Part shown: positions 27,745 through 37,017 of the stretch, piece by piece
How positions within the stretch are numbered: the stretch's first letter is position 1
Layout: every line of letters begins with the position of its first letter
Source: Pseudoalteromonas rubra
Lineage (GTDB): Bacteria > Pseudomonadota > Gammaproteobacteria > Enterobacterales > Alteromonadaceae
NCBI RefSeq assembly: GCF_005887095.1
Contig: NZ_PNCI01000008.1
Location: forward strand, 1 to 64,000
Reading direction: 5' to 3'
Length of the DNA: 64,000 nucleotides
Notes under the pieces: generated by a model
Database searches by the model: none
Told to the model about the DNA's origin: nothing
Seen by the model: the letters and a program-made list of their open reading frames with translations, nothing else
Made by a program: the position numbers and the translations under genes

Positions 27745-29289
27745 ATGACTGCAAAGAAAAAACCTCTGGTATTAATGATCCTCGATGGCTGGGGATACCG
27801 CGAAGACGCCGAGAGCAATGCAATTCTGGCGGCGAACACCCCCGTTTTGGATGAGCTATGGCAAACGCGTCCACGTACGCTGATCTCTGGGTCAGGATTG
27901 GATGTAGGATTACCGGATGGGCAGATGGGTAACTCTGAAGTCGGCCACGTCAACCTGGGTGCTGGCCGTATTGTTTATCAGGACTTTACGCGCATTACCA
28001 AAGCCATCAATGATGGTGAGTTTGAGCACAACCCGGCACTGGTTGAGAACATCGACAAGGCGGTTGCCGCCGGTAAAGCCGTCCACCTGATGGGACTGTT
28101 GAGCCCGGGTGGCGTACACAGCCATGAAGACCATATTGTTGCAGCCATCGAACTTGCCGCCAAGCGTGGTGCCAAAGCGGTTTACTTCCACGCTTTCCTG
28201 GATGGTCGTGATACGCCACCGCGCAGTGCACAGGCATCGATTGAACGTATTGAAGCATTGTTCACCAAGCTGGGCTGTGGCCGTCTGGCGTCAATCGTAG
28301 GTCGTTATTATGCTATGGACCGTGATAACCGCTGGGAGCGTGTTGAAGCCGCTTACAACCTGATGGTGTGTGGCGAAGCTGAATACCGTTATGCTGATGG
28401 GGTCAGTGCCCTGAACGCAGCGTATGAGCGCGACGAAAACGATGAATTTGTGAAGGCCACCGTGATTGCCGCAGAAGGACAAGAAGCAGCGACCATTAAC
28501 GATGGCGATACGCTGATTTTCCTCAACTTCCGTGCTGACCGTGCCCGTCAGATGACCCGCGCGTTTGTGGATGCCGACTTTGACGGTTTCAGCAAACAAA
28601 AAGCCCCAGCGTTAAGTGGTTTCGTGATGATGACGGAATACGCGGCCGATATTAACGCGCCCGTCGCCTTTGCCCCGGAAAAACTCACCAATGTACTGGG
28701 CGAATGGCTGGCAAAACACAACAAAACGCAGCTGCGTATTTCCGAGACCGAAAAGTACGCCCACGTCACCTTCTTCTTCAGCGGTGGTCGTGAAGAACTG
28801 TTCGACGGCGAAAAACGCGAATTGATCCCCTCGCCTCAAGTAGCCACGTACGACCTGCAACCTGAAATGAACTCCGCCCTGCTGACCGATAAGCTAGTCG
28901 AAGCCATTCACAGTGGTGAGCACGATGTGATCATCTGTAACTATCCAAATGGTGACATGGTGGGTCACTCAGGTGTCTTTGCAGCCGCCGTGAAAGCCTG
29001 TGAAGCCGTTGATACCTGTATCGGCCGTGTTGTAGCAGCACTGGAAGAAACTGGCGGTGAGGCGCTCATTACGGCTGACCACGGTAATGCAGAGCAAATG
29101 GTGAACAGCAAAACCGGTCAGGCCCACACAGCACACACCAGTGAGCCGGTACCATTTATTTACATTGGCCGGGATGCAGAACCACAGGCAGGCAAAACAC
29201 TGAGCGATGTGGCACCGACCATGTTGCACCTGTTGGGCATGCCTCAGCCTGAGGAAATGACTGGTTCACCTGTCATGCGGCTGAAGTAA
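27745..29289 (+). CDS. gpmM: 2,3-bisphosphoglycerate-independent phosphoglycerate mutase
   Basis: Interconverts 3- and 2-phosphoglycerate using two Mn2+ ions. It has 514 residues, identical in length to E. coli GpmM. The metal-binding start is [10 protein letters not shown], the phosphorylated Ser64 lies in [13 protein letters not shown], and C-terminal DHGNAEQM and AHTSEPVPF are present. ATG 27745 has AGGAG five bases upstream; the GTG at 27724 overlaps that site and is rejected. envC follows after three bases. Confidence 0.97.
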   Translation: MTAKKKPLVLMILDGWGYREDAESNAILAANTPVLDELWQTRPRTLISGSGLDVGLPDGQMGNSEVGHVNLGAGRIVYQDFTRITKAINDGEFEHNPALVENIDKAVAAGKAVHLMGLLSPGGVHSHEDHIVAAIELAAKRGAKAVYFHAFLDGRDTPPRSAQASIERIEALFTKLGCGRLASIVGRYYAMDRDNRWERVEAAYNLMVCGEAEYRYADGVSALNAAYERDENDEFVKATVIAAEGQEAATINDGDTLIFLNFRADRARQMTRAFVDADFDGFSKQKAPALSGFVMMTEYAADINAPVAFAPEKLTNVLGEWLAKHNKTQLRISETEKYAHVTFFFSGGREELFDGEKRELIPSPQVATYDLQPEMNSALLTDKLVEAIHSGEHDVIICNYPNGDMVGHSGVFAAAVKACEAVDTCIGRVVAALEETGGEALITADHGNAEQMVNSKTGQAHTAHTSEPVPFIYIGRDAEPQAGKTLSDVAPTMLHLLGMPQPEEMTGSPVMRLK

Positions 29290-29292
29290 ACT

Positions 29293-30432
29293 ATGCACCG
29301 TACGCTTGCTGTACTTTCGGTCTGTTTGCTCCTGCCCCTGACCGGGCAGGCGAACGAAACCCGCACCAAAGCCGACCTGGCTGCGGTGCAGGCCGAGCTC
29401 AAAAAGAGTCAGGTCGCGTATCAGCAACAACAAGCCAGCTTTCGTGCACTGCAAAGCACCCTGCAGTCTTTTGAACTGGAAATCGCCAAAAGTGCCAAAG
29501 CACTGGCATTGACAGAGCAAGGGATCAGCGAAAACAAGCAGCAGCAGTACACACTGCAGCGCGAAGCTGAACAGCTTAAGCAGCAAAAAAAGCGCCTCCA
29601 GCGATTACTGGCTGCACAGCTCAAAAGCGCGTATGTGACAGGCAGTCACGATTATTCCAAAATGCTCCTGAACCAACAGCATGCTGCAGCTCTGGAGCGC
29701 ACCATTAGTTACTACGACTACTTTAATCAGGCCCGCATTGCTCAGCTCGAAGCGCTTAAGTCTGTATTTGCGAAACTGGCAGAAAACAGCGCGCAACTGG
29801 AGCGCAAAAAGAAGCAACTGCACGCTTTACAGGGCCAGCAAAAAGCCCGTCAGGACGAGCTGTTGTTGGCACAAAACGCCCGCAGAACCCACCTGTCAAA
29901 ACTTAACGACAAGCTTAATCAGGCAAAGGCTGCAATCGCCTACCTCGAAGAGAATGAGCAGACCCTGATCACAACTCTGGAAGCCTTGGCCTCCGAGCAG
30001 GCAGCCAGCCCCGAACAGTATGTGGCCCAGCTGCAAGGCTTACAACGCTTAAAAGGCAAACTGGCCTGGCCGCTGGATGGCCGCCTGAAACACCGCTTTG
30101 GTCAGCGCAAACATGTTGGTATGAACTGGAAAGGCGTAGTGATCCGCGGCAGCAATGGCGATCCCGTTAATAGCGTGGCGCCGGGGCAGGTGGTCTATGC
30201 CGACTGGTTGAACGGTTTTGGCTGGGTCATCGTATTAGATCACGGGGAAGGCTTTATGAGCCTGTATGGCCATGCGCAGACCCTGCTTAAAGACGTTGGT
30301 GATCAGGTCATGCCTGGTGAGCCCATTGCCCTGGTAGGGCAAAGCGGCGGACAAACCGATCCTGGTCTATACTTCGAAATACGGCATAAGGGAAGCGCTG
30401 TTGATCCAGTAAAATGGTGCAGATCCAGTTAA
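29293..30432 (+). CDS. envC: Murein hydrolase activator EnvC
   Basis: A 379-residue periplasmic protein: signal peptide (to about residue 20, LTGQANE), a long coiled coil (about 25-250) and a C-terminal LytM/M23 fold. The usual zinc-binding HLH motif before FEIR reads LYFEIRH here. The domain is therefore catalytically dead, as in EnvC proteins that activate amidases AmiA/AmiB during septal splitting under FtsEX control. It is in the gpmM-envC operon, as in E. coli. Confidence 0.94.
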   Translation: MHRTLAVLSVCLLLPLTGQANETRTKADLAAVQAELKKSQVAYQQQQASFRALQSTLQSFELEIAKSAKALALTEQGISENKQQQYTLQREAEQLKQQKKRLQRLLAAQLKSAYVTGSHDYSKMLLNQQHAAALERTISYYDYFNQARIAQLEALKSVFAKLAENSAQLERKKKQLHALQGQQKARQDELLLAQNARRTHLSKLNDKLNQAKAAIAYLEENEQTLITTLEALASEQAASPEQYVAQLQGLQRLKGKLAWPLDGRLKHRFGQRKHVGMNWKGVVIRGSNGDPVNSVAPGQVVYADWLNGFGWVIVLDHGEGFMSLYGHAQTLLKDVGDQVMPGEPIALVGQSGGQTDPGLYFEIRHKGSAVDPVKWCRSS

Positions 30433-30469
30433 CTGACTAACCGATGCTGCCCCCAATGAGGAGCAGCAT

Positions 30470-31690
30470 ATGATGACTCCATGTGTTCAACCAAATAACA
30501 ACCAACTGTGGCAATGGCTGATTACGCTTGGCCTGATGCTCAGCTTATTGTGCCTGCCACTCAGCGCCAAACAGCTTTCCAGCGAGCAAATTGATGAGAT
30601 CCTGTATCATATTCATACTTACTATGTTGAAGACTTGCCGCTCAGCCATGTTAAAAAAGACAACTTTGGCGAGCTACTTACCCAGCTAGATGACTATTCA
30701 AAGTACCTTGATGAACATGAGCTTGAAGCCCTGTTCAGCGCTGCCAATGGTCGCTATACCGGACTCGGGATCGAAGTAGAAGAAGTCGAAGACGGCGTTG
30801 TGATTGTGGATACTCTGCCCGGCTCACCCGCGGAAGCAGCCGGTATTGAAGGGGGTGATAAGCTGCTGGCCATCAATACTCATGATGTAAAAAGAAAATC
30901 TATTGCTGAGGTCTCAAAATTACTGCGTGAAGCACAGTTCTCGACGATTCAGCTCACCGTAAAGCGCGCCAATGCAGAAGTCACACTGGCCCTGAGGCGG
31001 CAAGAGATCACGCTTCACAGCGTGTCCAGCCAGCTGTTGTCCGGGGGCATTGGCTATATCCTGCTAAGTAGCTTTAACAATCATAGTTATCATGATTTTG
31101 CCCGGCACATCAGTATGCTCAACAGCCATCTGGGTGAGCCGCTCAAAGGACTCATTGTCGACTTAAGAGACAACCCAGGGGGTACACTAAACAGCGCCGT
31201 CGCCATTTCAGATCTGTTTTTACAAAGCGGCACTATTGTCAGTACCCGGGGTCGTTTTTACGATGCAAACCAACGCTTTTTTGCAGCCCAGGGCGATATA
31301 CTCAACGGTGCGCCCATGTTGGTGCTTATCAATGAGCAGTCGGCATCAGCAGCTGAGATACTCGCCGGTGCACTGCAAGACAACAGTCGGGCTCTCATAC
31401 TGGGTAACCGCTCTTATGGCAAAGGCTCCGTACAGTCGCTCATTCCCATAGGTAACGGCACCACAGCACTGAAACTGACGACAGCACGCTATTTTACTCC
31501 CTCGGGCCAATCTATCGAAGGCACCGGGATCCAGCCAGATGTGGTTTTTAGCAAACAAGTACTGTTAGAACTCGACAAAGACGCTATAATGGCTGGTGAA
31601 AAAAAGATCAGACAGACCTTTATTGCCAACCTTGATAAGCATTGGCAAGAAGCGGAACAACTATTACAAAACCATAATTTACAACAATAA
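30470..31690 (+). CDS. C-terminal processing peptidase (S41, PDZ)
   Basis: A 406-residue periplasmic serine peptidase of the CtpA/Prc family. An N-terminal signal or anchor (about 15-33) ends near LSAKQ. The PDZ domain is at about 95-175 (TGLGIEVEEVEDGVVI, LPGSPAEAAGI). The S41 core has the nucleophile Ser in NEQSASAAEI and the general-base Lys in YGKGSVQ. The start codons ATGATG follow GAGGAG. A CtpA-type gene between envC and yibQ is the usual order in many gammaproteobacteria. Likely work is trimming envelope proteins or murein hydrolases. Confidence 0.93.
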   Translation: MMTPCVQPNNNQLWQWLITLGLMLSLLCLPLSAKQLSSEQIDEILYHIHTYYVEDLPLSHVKKDNFGELLTQLDDYSKYLDEHELEALFSAANGRYTGLGIEVEEVEDGVVIVDTLPGSPAEAAGIEGGDKLLAINTHDVKRKSIAEVSKLLREAQFSTIQLTVKRANAEVTLALRRQEITLHSVSSQLLSGGIGYILLSSFNNHSYHDFARHISMLNSHLGEPLKGLIVDLRDNPGGTLNSAVAISDLFLQSGTIVSTRGRFYDANQRFFAAQGDILNGAPMLVLINEQSASAAEILAGALQDNSRALILGNRSYGKGSVQSLIPIGNGTTALKLTTARYFTPSGQSIEGTGIQPDVVFSKQVLLELDKDAIMAGEKKIRQTFIANLDKHWQEAEQLLQNHNLQQ

Positions 31691-31699
31691 TTCAGGATA

Positions 31700-32461
31700 G
31701 TGCGCTTACTTATATTAGGCTTTGTGGTGCTTTTTCTCTGTGCGGCACCAAGCTATGGCAACCAGGTTGCCATCGTCATTGATGACATTGGAAACCACGA
31801 ACGTGATTTAGAACTGCTGGATTTGCCCGGCCAACTGAGTTACGCCATTTTACCGCATACCCCATTTTCACAACGCTTTGCTTACCAGGCCACTCACAAG
31901 CGCCGTGAACTGTTGCTTCACATTCCTATGCAGGCTTTGGAAGACAAAGCCCTTGGGCCGGGCGCCCTGACACTGGATATGCGCAAATGGCAACTGCAAA
32001 CCACGCTGGGGCATGCCCTGGCTACCCTGCCTCAGGTCAAAGGGGTGAACAATCATATGGGCTCGGCATTAACTCAATACGTTGAGCCGATGAAATGGAC
32101 CATGGAATTACTGAAAAAACGTGGCCTGTATTTTCTGGATAGCCGCACTACAGAGCTCAGTCAGGCCCAGCATGTGGCAAACCTGTATGGCGTGGCCAAT
32201 GTCGCCCGCCATGTGTTTTTAGACAATCAGACTCATCCGGATGCATTGCGCAGGCAGTTTGATCAGCTCAAGGCATTAGCCCACCAGCAAGGCTACGCCA
32301 TCGGGATAGCGCACCCCTACCCACAGACCCGGGCATTTCTTGCCACTGCACTGAGCGAGCTGGCAACCGAAGGCATTGAACTGGTTCCGCTGTCACAACT
32401 GGTTGAACACAAATACATTCAACTGGCTGCCGTCAAACACTCAGCCCAAACCTCAGAATAA
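31700..32461 (+). CDS. yibQ: Divergent polysaccharide deacetylase family protein YibQ
   Basis: A 253-residue secreted protein of the YibQ (DUF610) family, with a NodB-like beta/alpha fold. The signal peptide ends near SYGNQ. Conserved parts are VAIVIDDIGNHERD, LLHIPMQ, NNHMGSALTQ and AIGIAHPYP. It starts at GTG with AGGA four bases before, nine bases after the peptidase gene. The substrate is not known. It closes the gpmM-envC-ctp-yibQ run. Confidence 0.9.
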   Translation: MRLLILGFVVLFLCAAPSYGNQVAIVIDDIGNHERDLELLDLPGQLSYAILPHTPFSQRFAYQATHKRRELLLHIPMQALEDKALGPGALTLDMRKWQLQTTLGHALATLPQVKGVNNHMGSALTQYVEPMKWTMELLKKRGLYFLDSRTTELSQAQHVANLYGVANVARHVFLDNQTHPDALRRQFDQLKALAHQQGYAIGIAHPYPQTRAFLATALSELATEGIELVPLSQLVEHKYIQLAAVKHSAQTSE

Positions 32462-32563
32462 ACTTCAGAGTAAAAACCAGACAAAATTGATCTGGCACCA
32501 TTCACTGACACCCAGTGTCGGCTAGACTTAAGCAAGATATTATGTTCGCTTAAGGAAGTGCTT

Positions 32564-32983
32564 ATGTTAACCACAGTAGCCGATTTAATGACGCCCGATC
32601 CACTGGCCGTCAGTAAAACCAATACACTCAACGATGCGCACAACCTGATGCGCGAGAAAAACATTCGCCATATCCCTGTGATAGACGACGATGGCATGCT
32701 GGTTGGTATGCTGACACAGAAGATCATGATCGCAAAAGTCATGGGGATCATTGCCACCTATGGCACCAACGCGCTGGAGCGCAAAGAAAAGCAACAGCAG
32801 GTTGCTGAAGTCATGGCAACCGACTTTGCCAGTGTACAGCCACAACAGAGCCTGCAAGAAGTGGTACGGTTTTTTGTTGATAATCGTCATGGCTGCATGC
32901 CGGTGACCGACGACAAGGGCAAACTACTGGGTATTTTAACCTCGTCAGACTTTGTCCGCCTGGCCGCCGCCTTACTGTCATAA
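32564..32983 (+). CDS. Two-CBS-domain protein
   Basis: A 139-residue cytoplasmic protein made of two CBS domains: VADLMTPDPLAVSKT at about 4-60 and VAEVMATDFASVQPQ at about 80-139. CBS pairs bind adenine nucleotides and usually act as regulatory modules. No fused effector domain is present. ATG 32564 is preferred because AAGGAAG lies before it. It has its own terminator. Confidence 0.88.
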   Translation: MLTTVADLMTPDPLAVSKTNTLNDAHNLMREKNIRHIPVIDDDGMLVGMLTQKIMIAKVMGIIATYGTNALERKEKQQQVAEVMATDFASVQPQQSLQEVVRFFVDNRHGCMPVTDDKGKLLGILTSSDFVRLAAALLS

Positions 32984-33011
32984 AAAAAGCCCCGTAACGG
33001 GGCTTTTTTTA
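32982..33011. terminator. Bidirectional terminator, CBS gene / pepB
   Basis: AAAAAAAGCCCCG and CGGGGCTTTTTTT form a perfect stem with a tight TAA loop. It serves the CBS gene and the convergent pepB. Confidence 0.95.
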
Positions 33012-33027
33012 TTGCTTACTCTGATTA

Positions 33028-34323
33028 TCAGGCTTTCGCTTGCAGGGTACGTGCAACCGTGCGCATGCCCAATGTCGTAGCGCCTGATGCCCACTGTGAG
33101 CCGGCATTATTCTGGAATGATGCCGCCAGGTCGATATGCACCCAGCCCTGTCCTTCGTTTGGCACAAAGCGAGACAGGAAGCCTGCTGCATTCGAGGCAC
33201 CACCAAAACCACCACCTTTTTGCGCTCGGCTATTGGCCGTGTCTGCATACGCAGATGGACAGTTATTCTGATGCCACTTTTCTAATGGTAACGGCCAGGC
33301 CGCCTCAAACTCTTCCTGAGCAAACTGCTGTACGTCATTGACCAGCTCTTTGTCCAGGCCAAATAGTGCATTGTACTCCTGACCGACCGCAACCAGCGCC
33401 GCGCCTGTCAGTGTTGCTGCATCGATGATCAAAGGTGCACCTGTTTCGCCGGCAGCCATCAGGCCATCAGCCAGAACCAGACGTCCCTCTGCATCAGTGT
33501 TGACGATTTCAACTGTGGTGCCATTTTTATAAGTCAGAATATCACCCAGCTTGTACGCATGGCCTGAAATCAAGTTTTCAGCACAACACAGGAACAATTT
33601 GATACGCTTGTCGATACCACGCTGAATAGCAATGGCCAGACCCGCGGTTACTGTCGCTGCACCACCCATGTCGCATTTCATGGTCAGCATGCCCTCGCTG
33701 GGCTTAATTGAGTAACCGCCCGAGTCAAAGGTGATCCCTTTACCTACCAGGGCTGCGGCAACCGGTGCGTCTTCGTCACCCGTCGGGTTGAAATCCAGTT
33801 CCAGTAGCACAGGTGGGCGTTCACTACCACGGCCCACTTCATGGATCCCAATCCATTGATGCTCAAGCAGCGCGTTGCCCTTAATGATTTGGTAGCTCAC
33901 ATGCTCAGGCGCCAGAGACTGAATGAATTCAGCCGCTTTACCCGCGAGGCTTTCAGGATAGATGTCTTCAGCCGTGCCATTGATCATCTGACGGGTCCAG
34001 ATAGCAGCGGTTTTCAGCGCCTGCAACTCAGCCAGGTCCGACTGTGCGTTGTCACAGAAGGTCACACCATCAAGTTGTTTCGGGCTTACAAAGCCCTGAT
34101 AAAATGCCCACTGAGATTCAGTGCACCAGGCATCCCCCTGTAATTCAACAGCCAGGATCCCTTGCTGAGCCACACTGCGGCCCGCTTTTTGAATAGTCTT
34201 TAGTGTGTCGTGTTCGCTCAGATGCACCAGGGCACCATCCTGATCGTACGATAAAGTCGCATTGCCACCCCAATGTGCAGCCGGGGCCTGATCCGTCAGT
34301 CGAACAATAAATTTGTCAGCCAT
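33028..34323 (-). CDS. pepB: Aminopeptidase B (M17 leucyl aminopeptidase family)
   Basis: A 431-residue cytosolic aminopeptidase (E. coli PepB 427). The two-metal catalytic domain has GKGITFDSGGYSIKP, the metal-binding MKCDMGGAA and the family signature NTDAEGRLVLADGL. It removes N-terminal residues during peptide turnover. The start MADKFIVRL is chosen because upstream codons overlap the promoter shared with divergent sfsA and look unlike the family. Confidence 0.94.
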   Translation of the reverse strand: MADKFIVRLTDQAPAAHWGGNATLSYDQDGALVHLSEHDTLKTIQKAGRSVAQQGILAVELQGDAWCTESQWAFYQGFVSPKQLDGVTFCDNAQSDLAELQALKTAAIWTRQMINGTAEDIYPESLAGKAAEFIQSLAPEHVSYQIIKGNALLEHQWIGIHEVGRGSERPPVLLELDFNPTGDEDAPVAAALVGKGITFDSGGYSIKPSEGMLTMKCDMGGAATVTAGLAIAIQRGIDKRIKLFLCCAENLISGHAYKLGDILTYKNGTTVEIVNTDAEGRLVLADGLMAAGETGAPLIIDAATLTGAALVAVGQEYNALFGLDKELVNDVQQFAQEEFEAAWPLPLEKWHQNNCPSAYADTANSRAQKGGGFGGASNAAGFLSRFVPNEGQGWVHIDLAASFQNNAGSQWASGATTLGMRTVARTLQAKA

Positions 34324-34404
34324 ATATGATTTCACTCTTGCGCTTATTAGTAACTTGCAGTGTACACTAGCGGGCAAAATGCCCCAAACGAATGCGATTA
34401 ATCT

Positions 34405-35112
34405 ATGAAGTTTCACGCCCCACTGGCCAAAGCCACCTTGCTTAAACGCTACAAACGCTTTTTGGTTGACTTGCAAGACGACACACAACGGGAGTTCACC
34501 GTACATTGTGCAAACACAGGTAAAATGACCGGCTGCGCCGATCCCGGCTTCAGCGCATATTACTCAACCAGTGACAACCCGAAACGCAAATATCCTCACT
34601 CGCTGGAACTGACGGCCAACCAGAACGGTGCACTGATCTGTGTCAATACGGCAATGGCCAATAAGGTGGCTATTGAAGCCATCGAGCGTGACGGTGTTTC
34701 GGAGTTAACGGGGTATCAGACACTACGCAGCGAAGTAAAGTACGGCACAGAAAACAGCCGCATCGACATTTTGCTCCAGGATGACAACAAGCCTGACTGC
34801 TATATTGAAGTAAAATCAGTCACTTTGCTGGACAATGAACAAGGTTATTTTCCGGATGCCCAGACAGCCCGGGGACAAAAGCATCTGCGTGAGCTGATCC
34901 AGATGCGACAACAAGGCATGCGCGCAGTCTTACTATTTGTGGTCATGCACAATGGCATCCACAGTGTAAAACCGGCTGCACACATCGACAATAAGTACGC
35001 CTTACTGATTGCAGAGGCATTGCAACAAGGGGTAGAAATTTACGCCTACCGGGCCGAGGTATCAACGCAGGAGGTCAACCTGACTCAGGCCCTCCCCTTC
35101 AGCCCGGATTGA
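34405..35112 (+). CDS. sfsA: DNA-binding protein / sugar fermentation stimulation protein SfsA
   Basis: A 235-residue protein (E. coli SfsA 234). It has an OB-like N-terminal part and a nuclease-like PD-(D/E)XK core with RIDILL and [10 protein letters not shown] near 127-150. E. coli SfsA affects maltose gene expression, but its biochemical activity is still unclear. As in E. coli, it lies shortly upstream of dksA. Confidence 0.94.
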   Translation: MKFHAPLAKATLLKRYKRFLVDLQDDTQREFTVHCANTGKMTGCADPGFSAYYSTSDNPKRKYPHSLELTANQNGALICVNTAMANKVAIEAIERDGVSELTGYQTLRSEVKYGTENSRIDILLQDDNKPDCYIEVKSVTLLDNEQGYFPDAQTARGQKHLRELIQMRQQGMRAVLLFVVMHNGIHSVKPAAHIDNKYALLIAEALQQGVEIYAYRAEVSTQEVNLTQALPFSPD

Positions 35113-35372
35113 AATGAACGCCACAGTTACAGTGATCTTGGGGCATAAATAGTGCAGTATAATGAGTATTAAGCTTGAAAGTGAAAAATTTGCCTCCATA
35201 TAGCTGCAAATGTCAGTGTGACCCCCGTCAATCGAGACTTTGTGATGCCGATCATACCTTCTAACCGGGAGTGGTCTTACAAGCAAAAAGTGTTTGCCAA
35301 GGGGTAAAGATTTTGCTATCTATAGCCGCCGGCGTTAGCTGGGGTTGTTTATTAAGGATTTAGGAGAATGCT

Positions 35373-35816
35373 ATGCCAGACCAGAAAAAACTAGGGTTGT
35401 TGGCTCAAGCCGGTTTAGAACCTTATCAGGAAAAGCCGGGTGAAGAATATATGAATGACGCACAGCGTGCGCATTTCAAAAAATTACTGGAAGCGTGGCG
35501 TAGCGATCTTCGTAACGAAGTTGACCGCACCAAAAACCACATGCAAGATGAAGCGGCAAACTTCCCTGATCCAGTTGACCGTGCGGCACAGGAAGAAGAG
35601 TTCTCTCTGGAACTACGTACCCGAGACCGCGAACGTAAGCTGATCAAGAAAATTGAAAAAACACTACAACTGATCGAAGACGATGATTTCGGTTATTGTG
35701 ATTCTTGTGGCATTGAAATTGGCATTCGCCGCCTGGAAGCCCGCCCGACTGCGGACTTATGCGTAGACTGTAAATCAATTGCTGAAATAAAAGAAAAACA
35801 ACAAGGTCGAGGCTAA
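35373..35816 (+). CDS. dksA: RNA polymerase-binding transcription factor DksA
   Basis: A 147-residue ppGpp cofactor that binds in the RNA polymerase secondary channel. The coiled coil covers about 35-110, with the tip aspartates in FPDPVDRA. The C4 zinc finger is CDSCG...CVDCK (about 114-138). The start has TAGGAGAATGCT before it. Its targets include stable-RNA promoters like those seen at 66 and 14467. gluQ follows 18 bp later. The 260-bp upstream gap holds no other gene. Confidence 0.97.
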   Translation: MPDQKKLGLLAQAGLEPYQEKPGEEYMNDAQRAHFKKLLEAWRSDLRNEVDRTKNHMQDEAANFPDPVDRAAQEEEFSLELRTRDRERKLIKKIEKTLQLIEDDDFGYCDSCGIEIGIRRLEARPTADLCVDCKSIAEIKEKQQGRG

Positions 35817-35834
35817 CACACGCTCGTCTTAGCT

Positions 35835-36779
35835 ATGCTACCCCAGTTTAATAGCGATTATCTGTCTGGGAGCTATCGTGGTCGATTTGCTCCCTCTCCC
35901 TCCGGTGCTCTTCATTTCGGCTCTCTGATAGCCGCCCTTGCCAGTTACCTGGACGCCAAAATCAATCTGGGCCAATGGCTGGTAAGAATGGAAGACATAG
36001 ACACACCCAGAGTTGTCCCAGGTGCCGCGGACGAGATCCTCAGAACCCTAGAAGCATATGGTTTGCATTGGGACGGCGAAGTCGTCTATCAAAGCCAGCG
36101 TCATGCGTTATATCGAGATATCTTAGCTCAGCTTAACAATGCCGGACTCACTTACCCGTGTAGCTGTACCCGCAAGGCACTCAAGCAACGTGGTGGGTTT
36201 TATGACAATCATTGTCGGGACCGCCATATTGCACCCGACGGCAATGCCCTCAGACTAATACAAACCCAGCCAGTGTATTCATTTGACGACCTGTTGCAGG
36301 GGCAAGTCAATCTGCCTGCTTCTTTGGCCGAAGAAGACTATATTGTAAAACGTCGGGATGGCCTGTTTGCCTATCAATTGGTCGTGGTGGTTGACGACAT
36401 TGAGCAGCAAATTACGCGTGTCGTACGTGGTTCCGATTTACTGGAACCGACGGCTCGTCAGATAAGCCTGTTTAGCCAGCTGGGTTACCAGGCCCCAGAA
36501 TACGCACATGTGTCGTTAGCAGTGGCACAACCGGGGTTTAAACTGTCAAAGCAAAACCATGCGCCCGCCATCAACACGACCAAGCCACAGCCTGCGTTGT
36601 GTGCTGCACTTGGTTTTTTGGGCCTGCCTGTTCCCAGTGAGTTACATGGTGATTCGGTGAACAATATTCTGCACTGGGCTGAACAGCATTTTTCACTGCG
36701 TGCCTTACCACGCCACCGTGAAATTCAGGTCTCGCTGCAAGCCGACGGACACTATGATTTCACTGGGTTAACGGCCTGA
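35835..36779 (+). CDS. gluQ: Glutamyl-Q tRNA(Asp) synthetase
   Basis: A 314-residue truncated GluRS-like enzyme that attaches glutamate to queuosine in the anticodon of tRNA-Asp. The catalytic core has RFAPSPSGALHFGSL (HIGH-equivalent), a zinc-binding CSC...C pattern and KLSKQNHAP (KMSKS-equivalent). The anticodon-binding half of GluRS is missing, as expected. The dksA-gluQ-pcnB-folK order is that of E. coli. Confidence 0.95.
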   Translation: MLPQFNSDYLSGSYRGRFAPSPSGALHFGSLIAALASYLDAKINLGQWLVRMEDIDTPRVVPGAADEILRTLEAYGLHWDGEVVYQSQRHALYRDILAQLNNAGLTYPCSCTRKALKQRGGFYDNHCRDRHIAPDGNALRLIQTQPVYSFDDLLQGQVNLPASLAEEDYIVKRRDGLFAYQLVVVVDDIEQQITRVVRGSDLLEPTARQISLFSQLGYQAPEYAHVSLAVAQPGFKLSKQNHAPAINTTKPQPALCAALGFLGLPVPSELHGDSVNNILHWAEQHFSLRALPRHREIQVSLQADGHYDFTGLTA

Positions 36780-37017
36780 GCCCACCCCCATCGTTTCGTG
36801 TCTGCCTTGACTGTCGATCTAATGTCGGATTTTTAATCATGAATACGTCTCCGCTCCTTCAATTTGACCCCATTTGAGTATATGATAGCGGGCCTCGTTA
36901 ATTCGCCTACACTATACAAACTAAAACAAGTTCTATGGCCGTATGGTGAATATAGGTGCATTATGCACGCTTTATTGCACGCAATTTGGATTGTTCAGGG
37001 TCGTTAGGAGAGTGGTT

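Noticed and set aside
28007..29229. Several 60-100 residue frames antisense to gpmM
   Set aside because: Shadow frames of a strongly coding gene, without ribosome-binding sites or recognisable content.
29293..30432. EnvC as an active M23 endopeptidase
   Set aside because: The zinc-binding HLH before FEIR is replaced by LYFEIRH; EnvC is an activator.
36851..36866. Partial repeat copy (GCTCCTTCAATTTGA)
   Set aside because: Only about 13 of 15 bases match one part of the repeat; chance is sufficient.
36943..37017. Upstream ATG start for pcnB
   Set aside because: No ribosome-binding site, and the extra 25 residues do not resemble PcnB.
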